A DNA stretch of 64,000 bases from Myxococcota bacterium (GCA_028277885.1 JANQFK010000060.1:39628-103627); one strand, 5' to 3'; counted from the stretch's first letter, positions 44,361 through 54,261 are shown. Notes: generated from the letters alone by a model not told the origin. Translations and numbers: made by a program.

Positions 44361-45989
44361 TCAGCCGCGCGCCGCCGAGAGCTCCTCGGCGGTGCGCACC
44401 GAGAGCTTGTAGTCCGCCTTGCCGTTGGGCCCGCGGAACACCTCGTCCACGACGTAGATCTCCTTGGGCACCTTGTAGCCGGCGACGTGCTCGCGGCAGT
44501 GGTCCCGGAGCGCCGCCTCGCCGGGGGTGGACGCGCCCGCGTCGAGGGAGACGAGGCCCACCACCCGCTGGCCCCAGCGCTCGTCGTCCACGCCGACCAC
44601 CACGGCGTCGTAGACGTCCGCGTGGCTCTTGAGGGCGTTCTCCACCTCCTCCACGAAGATCTTCTCGCCGCCGCTGTTGATGCAGATCGAGCCGCGGCCG
44701 TAGAGCTTCACGGTCCCGTCGGCCTCGATCTCGGCGATGTCGCCGGTCACCGAGTGGCGGACGCCGTCGATCACCGGGAAGGCCTCGGCGCTCTTCTTCG
44801 GGTCGCCGTAGTAGCCCACGGGCACGTGGCCCCGGAGCGCCACGCGCCCGCGCACCCCGGAGCCCGGCGCCACGGGACGCAGGTCGTCGTCGAGCACCAC
44901 GCTGCGCTCGTTCAGCTGGAAGGTGAGCCCCTGGCCGAAGCTCTTGTGGCCGCCCCCGCCGCTGCCCTGGAAGCCCGTCTCCGTGGAGCCGTAGTTGTCG
45001 AGCATCGTCGCCTGGGGGAGGTACCGCTTGAGCTTGTCCTTGACCGGCCCGGAGAAGATGGCGCCCGCGGAGCCCACCACGAGGACGCTCGAGCAGTCCC
45101 GGGGCTCCTCCCCGGCGGCGTTGCGCTCGAGGGCGTCGGCGATGGGGCGCGCCATGGCGTCGCCCACCAGCGAGATGGTGAGCACCTTCTCCTGCTCGAT
45201 CAGCCGAGGGATCTCGTCGGCGTCGAAGCGCTTCTGGTAGATCACCCGGCCGCCGCCGATCAGCATGATGAGGGTGGCGAGCTGGGCGGCGCCGTGGATG
45301 AGGGGCGCCGCGATCAGCGACACCGTGACGGCGCCGATGGTGCGGGCGCGCTGGAGGAGCTCCTCGAGGTCCGTGACGTCCTCGCCCACGGGGTTGCCGC
45401 CCCCGAAGCAGGCGAAGTAGGCCGCCTCGTGGGGCCACATCACGCCCTTGGGCATGCCCGTGGTGCCGCCGGTGTAGATGATGAAGAGGTCGTCGTTGCT
45501 GCGGCCCGAGAAGTCGCGCTCCGGCGAGCCCTGGGCCACCGCCTGCTCGAAGTCGAGGGAGCCCAGCTTGGCGAGGTCCTCGCCGCTGCCGTCCTCCACC
45601 GAGACGAAGTGCTCGAGCTGCGGGCACTCGTCCTTCACGTGGGCGATGCGGTCGGCGAACTCGCGATGGTGGACGAGGGCCTTCAGGTCCGCGTTGCGGA
45701 AGAGGTAGAGGAGCTCCTCCTCGACGTAGCGGTAGTTGATGTTGATGGGGACCGCGGAGATCTTGAACGCGGCCAGCATGGTCGTGACGTACTCGATGCC
45801 GTTGTAGAGGTACGTGCCCACGTGGTCCCCGGGCCCGATGCCGCGGCTGCGCAGCGTGTGGGCGAGCCGGGTGGCGCGCTCGTCGAGCTCACGATGGGTG
45901 AGGCGCTCGTCCCCGCAGACGACGGCGTCCCGGTCGGGCACCGCGTCGGCGACGGCCTCGAGGAGATCCGCGATCTGGTAGCTCTGCAA
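44361..45989 (-). CDS. Acyl-CoA synthetase (FadD/ANL superfamily)
   Basis: 542 aa from TTG 45989, chosen for the strong GGAGGAAGG just before it; ATG 46043 would add 18 residues. The AMP-binding motif IIYTGGTTGMPKGVMWPHEA is intact, with LDNYGSTETGF, the SVTGDIAEIEADGTVKLYGRG hinge and the adenylation lysine in PNGKADYKLS. The features fit the FadD3/FadD19-like group activating branched or sterol-side-chain acids. The substrate is not certain. It ends 16 nt before the upstream extension of the PEP-CTERM frame. Confidence 0.9.
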   Translation of the reverse strand: MQSYQIADLLEAVADAVPDRDAVVCGDERLTHRELDERATRLAHTLRSRGIGPGDHVGTYLYNGIEYVTTMLAAFKISAVPININYRYVEEELLYLFRNADLKALVHHREFADRIAHVKDECPQLEHFVSVEDGSGEDLAKLGSLDFEQAVAQGSPERDFSGRSNDDLFIIYTGGTTGMPKGVMWPHEAAYFACFGGGNPVGEDVTDLEELLQRARTIGAVTVSLIAAPLIHGAAQLATLIMLIGGGRVIYQKRFDADEIPRLIEQEKVLTISLVGDAMARPIADALERNAAGEEPRDCSSVLVVGSAGAIFSGPVKDKLKRYLPQATMLDNYGSTETGFQGSGGGGHKSFGQGLTFQLNERSVVLDDDLRPVAPGSGVRGRVALRGHVPVGYYGDPKKSAEAFPVIDGVRHSVTGDIAEIEADGTVKLYGRGSICINSGGEKIFVEEVENALKSHADVYDAVVVGVDDERWGQRVVGLVSLDAGASTPGEAALRDHCREHVAGYKVPKEIYVVDEVFRGPNGKADYKLSVRTAEELSAARG

Positions 45990-46077
45990 CGCCTTCCTCC
46001 GGACCGGCGCGGGGGGAGTGCCGGCCCGCAGACCATATCCCATCCGGGTCGCCGTCCCGTCGGAGCAGGCGGGCTCC

Positions 46078-48369
46078 CTAGGAGGCGGCCGCGGGCAGGC
46101 CGCCGCTCCGCGTCGCCGGGCCCGCCGCCGGCCGCTTCGCCGCCGCCGCCGTGCGGTCCAGCCGCTCGCGCACGCAGGTGAGCAGGTCCTCGGTCGTGAA
46201 GGGCTTCTCGAGCAGCGGGATCTCGGGGTCGAGCTGCCGGCCCTCGGCGAGCGCGGGCTCCGCGTAGCCGGAGATGAAGACGGTGGGCAGGCACAGCGCC
46301 CGGGAGCGGAGCTCGTCCACGAGCTCGACCCCGCCCATGCGCGGCATCATGACGTCGGTGACCAGGAGGTCCACCGCGGTGTCCCGGCCCGCGAGGCGGT
46401 CGAGGGCCGCGAGCCCGTCCTCGGCCTCGACCACGGTGTAGCCGTGGTTGGCGAGCATGGCGCGCGCCGTCCGGCGCACGGCGGCGTCGTCCTCCACCAG
46501 CAGGATGGTCTCGGACCCTCCGTGGAGCTTCGCACGCCGGCTGCGGCGCGGGCGCTGCGCGACCGTCCCCGCCACCCGGGGCAGCCGGATCTCGAAGCAG
46601 CTGCCGTGGCCGGGACGGCTCTCCACGCGAACCGACCCGCCGCACTGGGCCACGACGCCGTGGACCGTGGCCAGGCCGAGACCCGTGCCGCGCCCCTCGG
46701 CCTTGGTGGTGAAGAACGGCTCGAAGATCCGGCCGCGGAGCTCCTCCTCCATGCCGTGGCCCGTGTCCGAGACGCGCAGCCGCAGGAAGCGGCCGGGCTC
46801 GACGCCCTCGGCCGCCGCGGCCTCGGCATCGAGGGTGAGCGACCCGGTCTCGACGCGCAGCCGGCCGCCGTCGGGCATCGCATCCCGCGCGTTGGCGGCG
46901 AGGTTCACGAGCACCACCTCGAGCTGGGCGGGATCGGCGCGCACGCAGCCCACCCGACGCTCGGGGCTCCCGGGGCCCTCGAGCGCCAGCTCGAGGGTCA
47001 CCGTCGGGCCCATCACCCGCTCGAGCACCGGCACCAGCTCCTCGATGAGCCGGTTCGGGTCCAGGTCCCGCGGGCGGATCACCTGCTTGCGGCTGAAGGC
47101 CAGGAGCTGGCGGGTGATCTCGCCGGAGCGCCGCGCGGCATCGAGGATCTGCTCGACGGGCTCCTGGAGGTCCGGCCGTCCCTCGGCGCGCTCGCGCAGC
47201 TGCTCGGCGCTCCCGAGGATGGCGGTCAGGTAGTTGTTGAAGTCGTGGGCGATGCCGCCCGCGATCCGCCCGGCGGCCTCCATCTTCTGGGACTGGAGCA
47301 GCTGGGCCTCGAGCCGCTTCTGCTCCGTGACGTCCTCGACGATGGCCTGGGCCCCGGTGACCTCGCCGGCCTCACCGAGGATCGGGGCCAGGTAGACGCG
47401 CACCTGCACCGGCTTCCCCCAGGCGCTCGTCCAGTAGGCCTCGAAGTCCGTGCGCTCGCGGGCCTCCACGGCCCGGCGGGCCTCGCCCACCTGGTCGATC
47501 GAGAACACCGGGAAGGCGGCGAGGTTGTGCCCCACGATCGCGCCCTCGGAAGGCGCGCCGAGGAGCGACAGCATCTGGGCGTTCACGCTCCGGATGGTGA
47601 GGTCGAGATCCAACGTGGCGGTGGCGAGGGGATGGCCCTCGACCAGCCCCCGGTAGCGCGCCTCGCTGCGCGCCAGGGCCTGGTGGCGGACGAACAGCTC
47701 CGCCTGGGAGCGGTCGGCCTCGGCGAGGGCGCCCCGGATCCGCGCCGCCGCCGACGCGCCGACGGTCCCCGCCACGAGGAAGGTCGGAGCCCACCAGACC
47801 AGCGACAGTCCCCGGGGCTCCCAGACCTCGCGCCCCGGGACGAGGTCGGCGAGGAACAGGCCTTCGAGGCCGACGAGCAGCCCGAACACGCCGACCATGG
47901 CGACGAGGGCGGCCCGCGCGCCGAGCAGCAGCCCGGCGAGCAGCACGGTCAGCACCGGCACGCCGACGGCGGGCAGGTAGACGGTCCCCGCGCTCAGGAA
48001 GACACCGGCCAGGCTGGCGTTGGTGCCCACCAGGAAGACCACGCTCGCGGCGGTGAGCCGGCCGCTGCGGGCGAGCGCCAGTGCGAGCAGCGACGTGCCC
48101 GCTCCCAGCACCACGCTCTCCGGACCGAAGGGCGGGCCTTCCTCCGGCACGACGAAGGGCGCCAGGACCGCCGTGGCGAGGGTCACCCAGGCGGCCGCGT
48201 GGAGCGTCGCGGCGGCCCGGTCGGCGTCACGGTCGGCCAGGCGCGGAGGCCTGGCGAGATCGAGCAGTCGAGGCGTGGGCCCACCCCCCGGAGGACGTCC
48301 CGAGCCTATCAAGACGGACCCCTCCGCGTCAGCCGCCCCGACGCCCGGCAACCGGAAACGGCTGGACAA
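46078..48369 (-). CDS. Membrane hybrid sensor histidine kinase with receiver domain
   Basis: 763 aa from TTG 48369. Six or so membrane helices lie between residues 57 and 210, then a PAS domain (about 236-350) and HisKA with [11 protein letters not shown] (H375). ATPase motifs are [38 protein letters not shown]. The receiver has E626/D627/D628 and phosphoacceptor D672 (LLVTDVMMP) with the switch lysine in EKPFT. Unlike the kinase at 5992-8157, the receiver acidic pocket is canonical. It is divergent from a TetR gene, and the palindrome between them overlaps this TTG. Confidence 0.92.
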   Translation of the reverse strand: MSSRFRLPGVGAADAEGSVLIGSGRPPGGGPTPRLLDLARPPRLADRDADRAAATLHAAAWVTLATAVLAPFVVPEEGPPFGPESVVLGAGTSLLALALARSGRLTAASVVFLVGTNASLAGVFLSAGTVYLPAVGVPVLTVLLAGLLLGARAALVAMVGVFGLLVGLEGLFLADLVPGREVWEPRGLSLVWWAPTFLVAGTVGASAAARIRGALAEADRSQAELFVRHQALARSEARYRGLVEGHPLATATLDLDLTIRSVNAQMLSLLGAPSEGAIVGHNLAAFPVFSIDQVGEARRAVEARERTDFEAYWTSAWGKPVQVRVYLAPILGEAGEVTGAQAIVEDVTEQKRLEAQLLQSQKMEAAGRIAGGIAHDFNNYLTAILGSAEQLRERAEGRPDLQEPVEQILDAARRSGEITRQLLAFSRKQVIRPRDLDPNRLIEELVPVLERVMGPTVTLELALEGPGSPERRVGCVRADPAQLEVVLVNLAANARDAMPDGGRLRVETGSLTLDAEAAAAEGVEPGRFLRLRVSDTGHGMEEELRGRIFEPFFTTKAEGRGTGLGLATVHGVVAQCGGSVRVESRPGHGSCFEIRLPRVAGTVAQRPRRSRRAKLHGGSETILLVEDDAAVRRTARAMLANHGYTVVEAEDGLAALDRLAGRDTAVDLLVTDVMMPRMGGVELVDELRSRALCLPTVFISGYAEPALAEGRQLDPEIPLLEKPFTTEDLLTCVRERLDRTAAAAKRPAAGPATRSGGLPAAAS

Positions 48370-48387
48370 TCGGACTCGATTCGTCCA
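48363..48387. promoter_or_regulatory. 25-bp hyphenated palindrome overlapping both divergent starts (putative TetR operator)
   Basis: TGGACAATCG (48363-48372), spacer GACT, then CGATT-C-GTCCA (48377-48387). The arms are perfectly complementary except for one unpaired C. It spans the kinase TTG and touches the TetR ATG. TetR proteins bind such sites next to their own gene. Confidence 0.55.
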
Positions 48388-49034
48388 TGGGTATGGCGAT
48401 GGCGGCGAGCCCGGAGAGCGCCGCGGCGGGCCCCGAGTCGGCGGGGCACCGCGCGCGGGCCCAGATCCTCGAGGCGGCGGCGCGGCGCTACGCGCGCTTC
48501 GGACCGCGCAAGACCACCATGGCCGAGGTCGCGGGGGAGGCCGGCTGCTCCCGGGCCACGCTCTACGTCCACTTCCCCTCCAAGGAGGCGCTCTACGCCG
48601 GCCTCCTCGCCCGCGAGACCGGCGCCTTCCTCGAGGAGCTCGAGCGGGCCATGGCCCGCGAGCGCGGCGCCCTCGCCCGGCTGCGCGCGGTCTTCGAAGC
48701 CACGCGCCGCAGCTACGCCGACAACCCGGTGCTGCGCGGCGCGCTCACCGGCGACGCGGAGATGTCCATCGAGGCCGTGGCGGGGCCCGCCACCCGGGAC
48801 TACGAGGCGCGCGTCACCGCGCTGCTGCGCGGTCTGCTCGACGAGGGCGTCGAGGAGGGCGCCCTGCGCGCCGTCGACACCGAGGCCGCCGCCTACCTGA
48901 TGTTCCAGCTCGGGCGGCTGCTGGTCACCCGGGAGATCACCGGCCGCGGCGACCACTCCTTCGAGCGGGTGCTCGGCGCCATGAGCGACCTCCTGGCGCG
49001 GGGTCTCGCCCGCGCGCGGACCGGCGGGCGGTGA
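48387..49034 (+). CDS. TetR-family regulator
   Basis: 215 aa. The N-terminal helix-turn-helix is standard: QILEAAARRYARFGPRKTTM, AEVAGEAGCSRATLYVHFPS, KEALYAGLLARETGAFLEEL. The C-terminal ligand domain is helical (LRAVFEATRRSYADNPVLRG, AAYLMFQLGRLLVTREITG). It is the first gene of a coupled operon with a putative diiron protein and an acyl-CoA dehydrogenase, so its ligand may be an acyl-CoA or lipid. A palindrome overlaps its start. Confidence 0.92.
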   Translation: MGMAMAASPESAAAGPESAGHRARAQILEAAARRYARFGPRKTTMAEVAGEAGCSRATLYVHFPSKEALYAGLLARETGAFLEELERAMARERGALARLRAVFEATRRSYADNPVLRGALTGDAEMSIEAVAGPATRDYEARVTALLRGLLDEGVEEGALRAVDTEAAAYLMFQLGRLLVTREITGRGDHSFERVLGAMSDLLARGLARARTGGR

Positions 49035-49825
49035 GGATCCGGCTCGACGAGGCGGCGCTGCGCCGGGAGCTCGCGGGCCGGCTCGAGGATCCCGAGTTCC
49101 GGCTCGGGCTGCGCAGCCTGGCCGCGGACCCGTTCTTCGTGGCCTTCTTCCTGATGAGCGTGAGCCAGGGCGAGGGGCTGGGCGAGGCCGCGGTGGGGAT
49201 GATCGGGCAGGAGGAGGTCGCCGGTCTGATCCACGACCTGCGCCGCCAGGAGCTCGAGGAGCGCGGCCACAAGGAGCAGACCCGGGCCGTCGCCCGCGAG
49301 CTCTTCCCCGAGACCTTCGTCGGGGACCGCTACCGCTACCCGGACGCCCTCGAGGGTCGGCCCTACTACCTGTCGGTCCTCGCCATGAACCGGGAGCAGC
49401 TCTCGCGAGAGGGCCGGCTCTCGCGCCTCAACCAGTACCTCACCACGACCTTCGGCTACGAGGTCATGGTGGTGCTGCTCTACGACGCCGTCGCCCGCGA
49501 GATCGAGCGCTCCCCCACGCTGCCCGCGGAGACGCGCGAGCGCGTGGTGGCGGTGCTCGACCGCATCCTCGCCGAGGAGGAGACCCACCTCGGCGTGCTC
49601 GAGCAGCACGAGGCCCTGTGCTCGGCCTCGCGCAAGGGACTCTCGGCCGAGGCCCGCCTGCTCCTCGAGGCGCTGGAGGGGCTCACCGCCGTCGACTACC
49701 GCTTCGCCGCCCGGCTCTCCGTGGACGAGGTGGTCGAGATGATGAAGGGCTACGCGCATCCGCCCACCTGCCGCGGCCGCATCGAGGCCTTCGACCTCGC
49801 GGCCGGCGCTGCCGGGAGGTCCTGA
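49031..49825 (+). CDS. Ferritin-like diiron protein of unknown function
   Basis: 264 aa from GTG 49031, overlapping the TetR stop. It is all-helical with a textbook diiron pattern: E77xxH80 (EERGHKEQT), E144 (TFGYEVMVVLLYD) and E183xxH186 (LAEEETHLGVLEQHE). Another acidic residue early in the protein could complete the site. Such bundles include fatty-acid desaturases, hydroxylases and peroxidases. Length and spacing match none of the well-known subfamilies I can name. It sits directly before an acyl-CoA dehydrogenase, whose ATG overlaps its stop. Confidence 0.7.
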   Translation: MRIRLDEAALRRELAGRLEDPEFRLGLRSLAADPFFVAFFLMSVSQGEGLGEAAVGMIGQEEVAGLIHDLRRQELEERGHKEQTRAVARELFPETFVGDRYRYPDALEGRPYYLSVLAMNREQLSREGRLSRLNQYLTTTFGYEVMVVLLYDAVAREIERSPTLPAETRERVVAVLDRILAEEETHLGVLEQHEALCSASRKGLSAEARLLLEALEGLTAVDYRFAARLSVDEVVEMMKGYAHPPTCRGRIEAFDLAAGAAGRS

Positions 49826-50985
49826 TGCTCGACTTCCGCTTCACCCCGGCCCAGGACGCGTACCGCCGCCAGCTCCGCGAGCTCGCGCTGAAGGAGCTGC
49901 TGCCCCACTACCGGCGCAACGACGAGGAGCTCCGCTACCCGAAGGAGCAGATCCAGCGGGTGATCCGGTTCGGCAACGACTACTGGCGGGGACGCGAGGA
50001 CGAGTGGGACCTGATCGCCGTGGGCATCAACGCCGAGGAGGTGGCACGCGGCGACTTCAACTGCGTGCTGCCGAGCCTGGGAGCGCCCTACCAGACCCAG
50101 CTCTTCGCCGACTTCTCCGAGGCCCAGCGCGAGCGCTGGCTCCCGCGGCTCCTCTCCGGCGAGGCCATGATCGCCCTCGGCATCACCGAGCCAGCCGCCG
50201 GCTCGGACATGGGGCGCCTCCAGGCCCGGGCGGTGCGGCGCGGCGACGGCTGGGTGATCGACGGCGTGAAGAACTCGGTGAGCTTCCTGAACGCCGAGGT
50301 CTTCTACGTGTTCGCGCGCACGGACCCGGCGGCGTCGGGCTGGCAGGGCATCTCCGCCTTCCTGGTGCCGCGGGACACGCCGGGCCTGTCCTTCGAGGCC
50401 GTGGACGACCTCGGCTGCCGCGCCGTCCCCCGCGGCGTGCTGCGCCTCGACGGCGTCGAGGTCCCGGACACCGCCCGGGTGGGCGAGCCCGGCTCGGCCT
50501 TCCTGCGCATCAGCCGCTTCTTCGACGTGAACCGCGCCGTGATCGGGCTGAAGTGCGTCGGGGCGGCCCAGCAGTCCATCGACGAGACCGTCGCCCACGC
50601 GCGCCGGCGGGTGGTGTTCGGTGCGCCCATGGCGGCCCACCAGTCCGTGAGCTTCGCCCTCGCCGAGGCCGAGACCCACCTCGAGCTGGCGCGCTGGCAG
50701 TGCTACCGGGTGCTGTGGCTGCGCCAGCAGGGCATTCCCTGCCAGCGCGAGGGCGCGATGGCGAAGTGGTGGGCGCCCAGGGTCGCCGCCGAGGCGCTCC
50801 ACAAGTGCCTGCTCCTCCACGGCCACTACGGCTACAGCCGCGAGCTCCCGATCCAGCAGCGCCTGCGCGACGTGATCGGCTGGCAGATCGGCGACGGCTC
50901 CGAGGAGGTGATGAAGCTGATCGTCACCCGGGAGCTGTTCGCGCGCGACGGGGCCACGCAGGGCACGCCCGGTGACGCCGGCTGA
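49825..50985 (+). CDS. Acyl-CoA dehydrogenase family protein
   Basis: 386 aa from ATG 49825. FAD-dependent fold with ALGITEPAAGSDMGRLQARA, the WVIDGVKNSVSFLNAEVFYV loop, FFDVNRAVIGLKCVGAAQQS, a VFGAPMAAHQSVSFALAEAE helix and the C-terminal LHGHYGYSRELPIQQRLRDV followed by IGDGSEEVMK. In the last motif the Glu after GxxE is the usual catalytic region. It could desaturate a short acyl-CoA or a modified acyl substrate. The fourth gene overlaps its end by 14 nt, so the two are co-translated. Confidence 0.9.
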   Translation: MLDFRFTPAQDAYRRQLRELALKELLPHYRRNDEELRYPKEQIQRVIRFGNDYWRGREDEWDLIAVGINAEEVARGDFNCVLPSLGAPYQTQLFADFSEAQRERWLPRLLSGEAMIALGITEPAAGSDMGRLQARAVRRGDGWVIDGVKNSVSFLNAEVFYVFARTDPAASGWQGISAFLVPRDTPGLSFEAVDDLGCRAVPRGVLRLDGVEVPDTARVGEPGSAFLRISRFFDVNRAVIGLKCVGAAQQSIDETVAHARRRVVFGAPMAAHQSVSFALAEAETHLELARWQCYRVLWLRQQGIPCQREGAMAKWWAPRVAAEALHKCLLLHGHYGYSRELPIQQRLRDVIGWQIGDGSEEVMKLIVTRELFARDGATQGTPGDAG

Positions 50986-51958
50986 GAGGGGCGACGGCCC
51001 CGCCCTCACCTTCTTCGTGGAGCTGGCGGAGGAGCCGCTGGCGGAGCTCTTCGCGCGCCCCGAGGTGGTGCCGTTCCTCGCCGGCGGGGGCCACGCGGTC
51101 TCCATGGGGCTCCTCGACCTCTCTCCCCGGCGCGCCGAGATCGTGCGGCGCCTCGAGTCCCAGGGCGTCGCCGTCACCGGCTGGCTGCTCCTCGACGTGG
51201 CCGAGGGCTACTGGCTGAACGCCGACAACCCCGGCCCGGCCCGCTCGCGCTGGCGCGCCACCCGGGACTGGGCGGAGCGCGAGGGGCTGCGCCTGCACCG
51301 CATCGGCCTCGACGTCGAGTTCCCGCGCTCCGAGTCCCAGCGCGTGCTCCACGACCAGCGCGGCGCCTGGCTCTCGATGCTGCGACGGCGGCGCCCCCGG
51401 GAGCAGGTGCGCGCCGCCGAGGCCGCCTACGCGGAGCTCGTGGACGAGATCCACGCCAGCGGCCGCCAGGCCGAGGCCTACCACTTCCCGCACCTGCTCG
51501 ACGAGCGGGCCGTGGGCAGCAGCCTGCTGCGGCGCGCCCTCGGCCTGGTGGAGCTGCCGGCGGACTTCGAGGTCTTCATGCTCTACTCCACCTACCTCGG
51601 CCACGCCGCGGCGCGCTCCTACTTCGCCGACGCACCGGGCATCGCGCTCGGCGTGACGGGCGGGGGAGTGAACGCCTCCGAGCCCGAGGCGCGCCGCCGC
51701 CACCTGGAATGGGACGCCCTGGAGGCGGACCTGCGCGCCGCGGCGCCCCATCGCCGCCCGCTCTACGTCTTCTCCCTCGAGGGCTGCGTGTGGCGCGGCT
51801 GGCTGCCGCGCTTCCGGGAGATCCGCTGGGACGCGCCGCCCCCGCCGGCGCCCGCCCGGGAGCGCCGCCGGGCGGCGTGCACCCGCCGCCTGGCTCGCTG
51901 GACGTTCCGCGCCGAGCCGTGGCTCGACCGCCTGCTTCCGCCCCGTCGGCCATCCTGA
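50972..51958 (+). CDS. Hypothetical protein, possible TIM-barrel hydrolase
   Basis: 328 aa from GTG 50972, overlapping the dehydrogenase by 14 nt. No family was recognised. Strand-helix alternation is visible: GHAVSMGLLDLSPRRAEIV, VAVTGWLLLDVAEGYWLNAD, LRLHRIGLDVEFPRSESQRV, FEVFMLYSTYLGHAAARSYF and PGIALGVTGGGVNASEPEAR. The D-V-E after the fourth strand (GLDVEFP) could be a catalytic acid pair as in some glycosidase-like barrels. The last 50 residues are Arg/Pro-rich. Context suggests a lipid or acyl-related role. Confidence 0.45.
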   Translation: MTPAERGDGPALTFFVELAEEPLAELFARPEVVPFLAGGGHAVSMGLLDLSPRRAEIVRRLESQGVAVTGWLLLDVAEGYWLNADNPGPARSRWRATRDWAEREGLRLHRIGLDVEFPRSESQRVLHDQRGAWLSMLRRRRPREQVRAAEAAYAELVDEIHASGRQAEAYHFPHLLDERAVGSSLLRRALGLVELPADFEVFMLYSTYLGHAAARSYFADAPGIALGVTGGGVNASEPEARRRHLEWDALEADLRAAAPHRRPLYVFSLEGCVWRGWLPRFREIRWDAPPPPAPARERRRAACTRRLARWTFRAEPWLDRLLPPRRPS

Positions 51959-52088
51959 CCCTGGGGGAGTCGCGAGCCCCTGGCTGCCGCGCCGTTCGCG
52001 AAGCTCACGGTCGGTTCGAATCTTTTCGACACCACCGACGCCAAAGACGACGAGGGGCCCGGGGTGAGCATGGACGGGAGCCGAGCGG

Positions 52089-52511
52089 ATGGGCAGGAGC
52101 GAGTTCCACGTCGACGTGGAGGCGGGCATCAACCGGGTCACCCTGCGTGGGGCCCAGCAGCTGCCGTGCCTGTGGAGCACGGTGGTCACGGGGACCCGCG
52201 ACCCCGACTGGCGACCCGGGCGCCACTACCTCGTCGACCTGAGCGAGGCCTCGCTGGAGGGCCTCGACGGGGCCTCCCTGATCGAGCTGGGGGATCGGAT
52301 CCGGTCGCGGTGGAGGTCCGACCTCGGCACCCGGGTCGCGGTGGTGGCCCCCTGGGGCATCGACTTCGAGCGCGCGCGCGTCTTCCGGATGCTGAACGCG
52401 CGCCTGCCCTTCGAGTTCCAGGTCTTCGTGAGCACCGCCGACGCCGAGCGCTGGCTGCGCCGCACGTCGCTCTGGAGGCGGGTCTCCCAGCTGGCCGGTC
52501 TCGCCCACTGA
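52089..52511 (+). CDS. Small STAS/SpoIIAA-like protein
   Basis: 140 aa, soluble. VNVTLRGAQQL-like start and GRHYLVDLSEASLEGLDGAS then LGTRVAVVAPWGIDFERARV with a final helix (FVSTADAERWLRRTS) give the alpha/beta pattern of STAS or SpoIIAA-like domains found near envelope polysaccharide genes. No phosphorylatable serine motif could be assigned. It opens the polysaccharide region. Confidence 0.5.
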   Translation: MGRSEFHVDVEAGINRVTLRGAQQLPCLWSTVVTGTRDPDWRPGRHYLVDLSEASLEGLDGASLIELGDRIRSRWRSDLGTRVAVVAPWGIDFERARVFRMLNARLPFEFQVFVSTADAERWLRRTSLWRRVSQLAGLAH

Positions 52512-52532
52512 TCGCGCGGCGGCGGGCGGGGG

Positions 52533-54206
52533 TCAGCCGCCGGGCGCGGAGAGGCTCGGCGGCCGGGGCACGCGCTCCGGGCCCTGCGACCCGCCGGCAT
52601 GCCGGATCAGTGCGCGGTACTTCGGGGCCCGGGAGAGCGGCTGGCCCAGGTACTCCATCGACCCCCAGCGGCCCCAGCGGTCGAAGCGCCCGCAGTGGGT
52701 GAAGTGGACGAACCGGGCCAGCCCGGCGCCCTCGAGCCGCGCCAGGTAGTCGGTGTAGAGCGCGCCCATGCGGGGGTCCCGGTTGGCGGCGTCGAAGAGC
52801 GCCTGGATGCCCGCGTGGTCGTGGTTGCGGGGATGGCTGACGAGGTGCTGGCCTCCCTCGTAGGCGACGACCTCGATGCCGTGGGGCGCGGCCAGCCGGA
52901 GGTGGGCGCGGACGTGCTCCTCGAGCTCGGGAAGGTCGCGCTCGCGCAGCTCGGCGAACAGGGCGTCGAGCGTCAGGGCGGCGACGCGGTCCGTCTCCTC
53001 GAGGAGGCCCAGCCGGCGGCCGAAGTAGGGGCCGATGGCGAGGGCGTCGGTGTGCGCGGCGGTGTCGCGGAAGGCGAGCATCTGCTCCGTCGTCCAGGGG
53101 TTGGTGGACTGGGCGCCGAGCACGGCCACCACCCGCTCGCGCCCGAGCGCGCGGCGGAAGGCGGCGAAGACCTGGGTCGAGCGCAGCGCGTGGTAGCGGA
53201 GCCCGGCCGGGAAGCCCTCGCCGAGGCCGAGAGCCTCGCCCCGGCGGATGGCGTGGCCCGCCTGCTGGAACTGCTGGTTCCAGACCTCGTTGGAGTGCTC
53301 GACCCAGACCCGCCGGCCGGGCGGGAGCCGCTCCGCCGCCAGGGCGGCCAGGCCCTGCACGGTGGCGTCGTCGGCGCGATGGGAGACGGTCAGCCAGGGA
53401 TCGGCGCCGGCGGCGCGGGCCAGCTCCAGCATCACCTCGAGGGGCGCGCCCTTCGTCGTCCAGCGCGCGTCCTCGCTGCGCGGGCGCTCCGCCCACGCCA
53501 GGGGCTCGGCGTCGTTGGTGCGCATCCAGTCCATGAAGCGGAGCACGCGGTGGGGGGCGAGGCTCGCGAGGAAGTGCGGGTGGAAGATGCGGGTGCGATG
53601 GGTCGCCTCGAAGGGGCGGCACGTCCCAGTCGGGCACGGCGTCTCGGGATCGCACCCGCGCGCGGGCTCCTCGGAGCAGGAGCCACCGGGCATCAGCACG
53701 CGGATGTCGCGGATGGGATCCGCGGGGTCCGTCGCCAGGATCTCGAGCCGGATGCCGCCGCGGCGGGCGTCCACGTCGAGCACGTGGCGGCCGGGCCTCG
53801 ATTCCGCCGCGAGCAGGCGCGCGCCCGCCGCGTAGAGGAGCGTGCCCTGGCCCTCGTACAGGACGAGGTAGCGCCCGCTCGGGAAGTGCCCGGGCGGCAG
53901 GTCCCAGAACATCAGGGTCCGCGCGATCTGGCCCGGCGCGAGGGAGCGCACCCAGCCCCGCTCGTCGAGGTCGAGGGGGCGGCCGTCGTCCCAGGCCTCC
54001 TCGCTGCCGGAGATCCAGGCCCGCGAGGTCTTGAAGGCGTCCACGAACGGCCAGGCCGACGCGTACTCGCGCAGGTCGCCGAGGTTGGTGCCGAGCTCCA
54101 TCGCCCGGGCCGGCGGCGCCGCCGCGACCCCGACCGCGAGCCCCACCGCCGCCAGCAGCGAAGGGAGTCGTCCGAGGGCGGTCGCGAGGCTCGGGGACGG
54201 GCGCAT
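52533..54206 (-). CDS. Secreted glycoside-hydrolase-like protein
   Basis: 557 aa with a signal peptide ending PPARA. The mature chain starts MELGTNLGDLREYASAWPFV, the usual opening of this group, followed by a beta-rich region and a Cys-rich insert (CSEEPARGCDPETPCPTGTC). The barrel has RRVWVEHSNEVWNQQFQQAG, where Glu in SNEVWN is the likely acid/base, and later IEVVAYEGGQHLV, where Glu in AYEGG is the likely nucleophile, as in clan GH-A. Its gene borders the EPS cluster, so the substrate may be the polysaccharide. Leftward, divergent from the acyltransferase. Confidence 0.7.
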   Translation of the reverse strand: MRPSPSLATALGRLPSLLAAVGLAVGVAAAPPARAMELGTNLGDLREYASAWPFVDAFKTSRAWISGSEEAWDDGRPLDLDERGWVRSLAPGQIARTLMFWDLPPGHFPSGRYLVLYEGQGTLLYAAGARLLAAESRPGRHVLDVDARRGGIRLEILATDPADPIRDIRVLMPGGSCSEEPARGCDPETPCPTGTCRPFEATHRTRIFHPHFLASLAPHRVLRFMDWMRTNDAEPLAWAERPRSEDARWTTKGAPLEVMLELARAAGADPWLTVSHRADDATVQGLAALAAERLPPGRRVWVEHSNEVWNQQFQQAGHAIRRGEALGLGEGFPAGLRYHALRSTQVFAAFRRALGRERVVAVLGAQSTNPWTTEQMLAFRDTAAHTDALAIGPYFGRRLGLLEETDRVAALTLDALFAELRERDLPELEEHVRAHLRLAAPHGIEVVAYEGGQHLVSHPRNHDHAGIQALFDAANRDPRMGALYTDYLARLEGAGLARFVHFTHCGRFDRWGRWGSMEYLGQPLSRAPKYRALIRHAGGSQGPERVPRPPSLSAPGG

Positions 54207-54255
54207 CGGGGAGTCAGGGTAGCGGGCGGCTCTGCTTCCCGCGGGGCCGCTGCGG

Positions 54256-54261
54256 TATGGT
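54256..54261 (+). promoter_or_regulatory. -10-like hexamer TATGGT before the acyltransferase
   Basis: TATGGT ends ten bases before ATG 54272, and there is no SD. It supports the 54272 start over the ATG at 54257, which lies inside the box. Confidence 0.3.
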
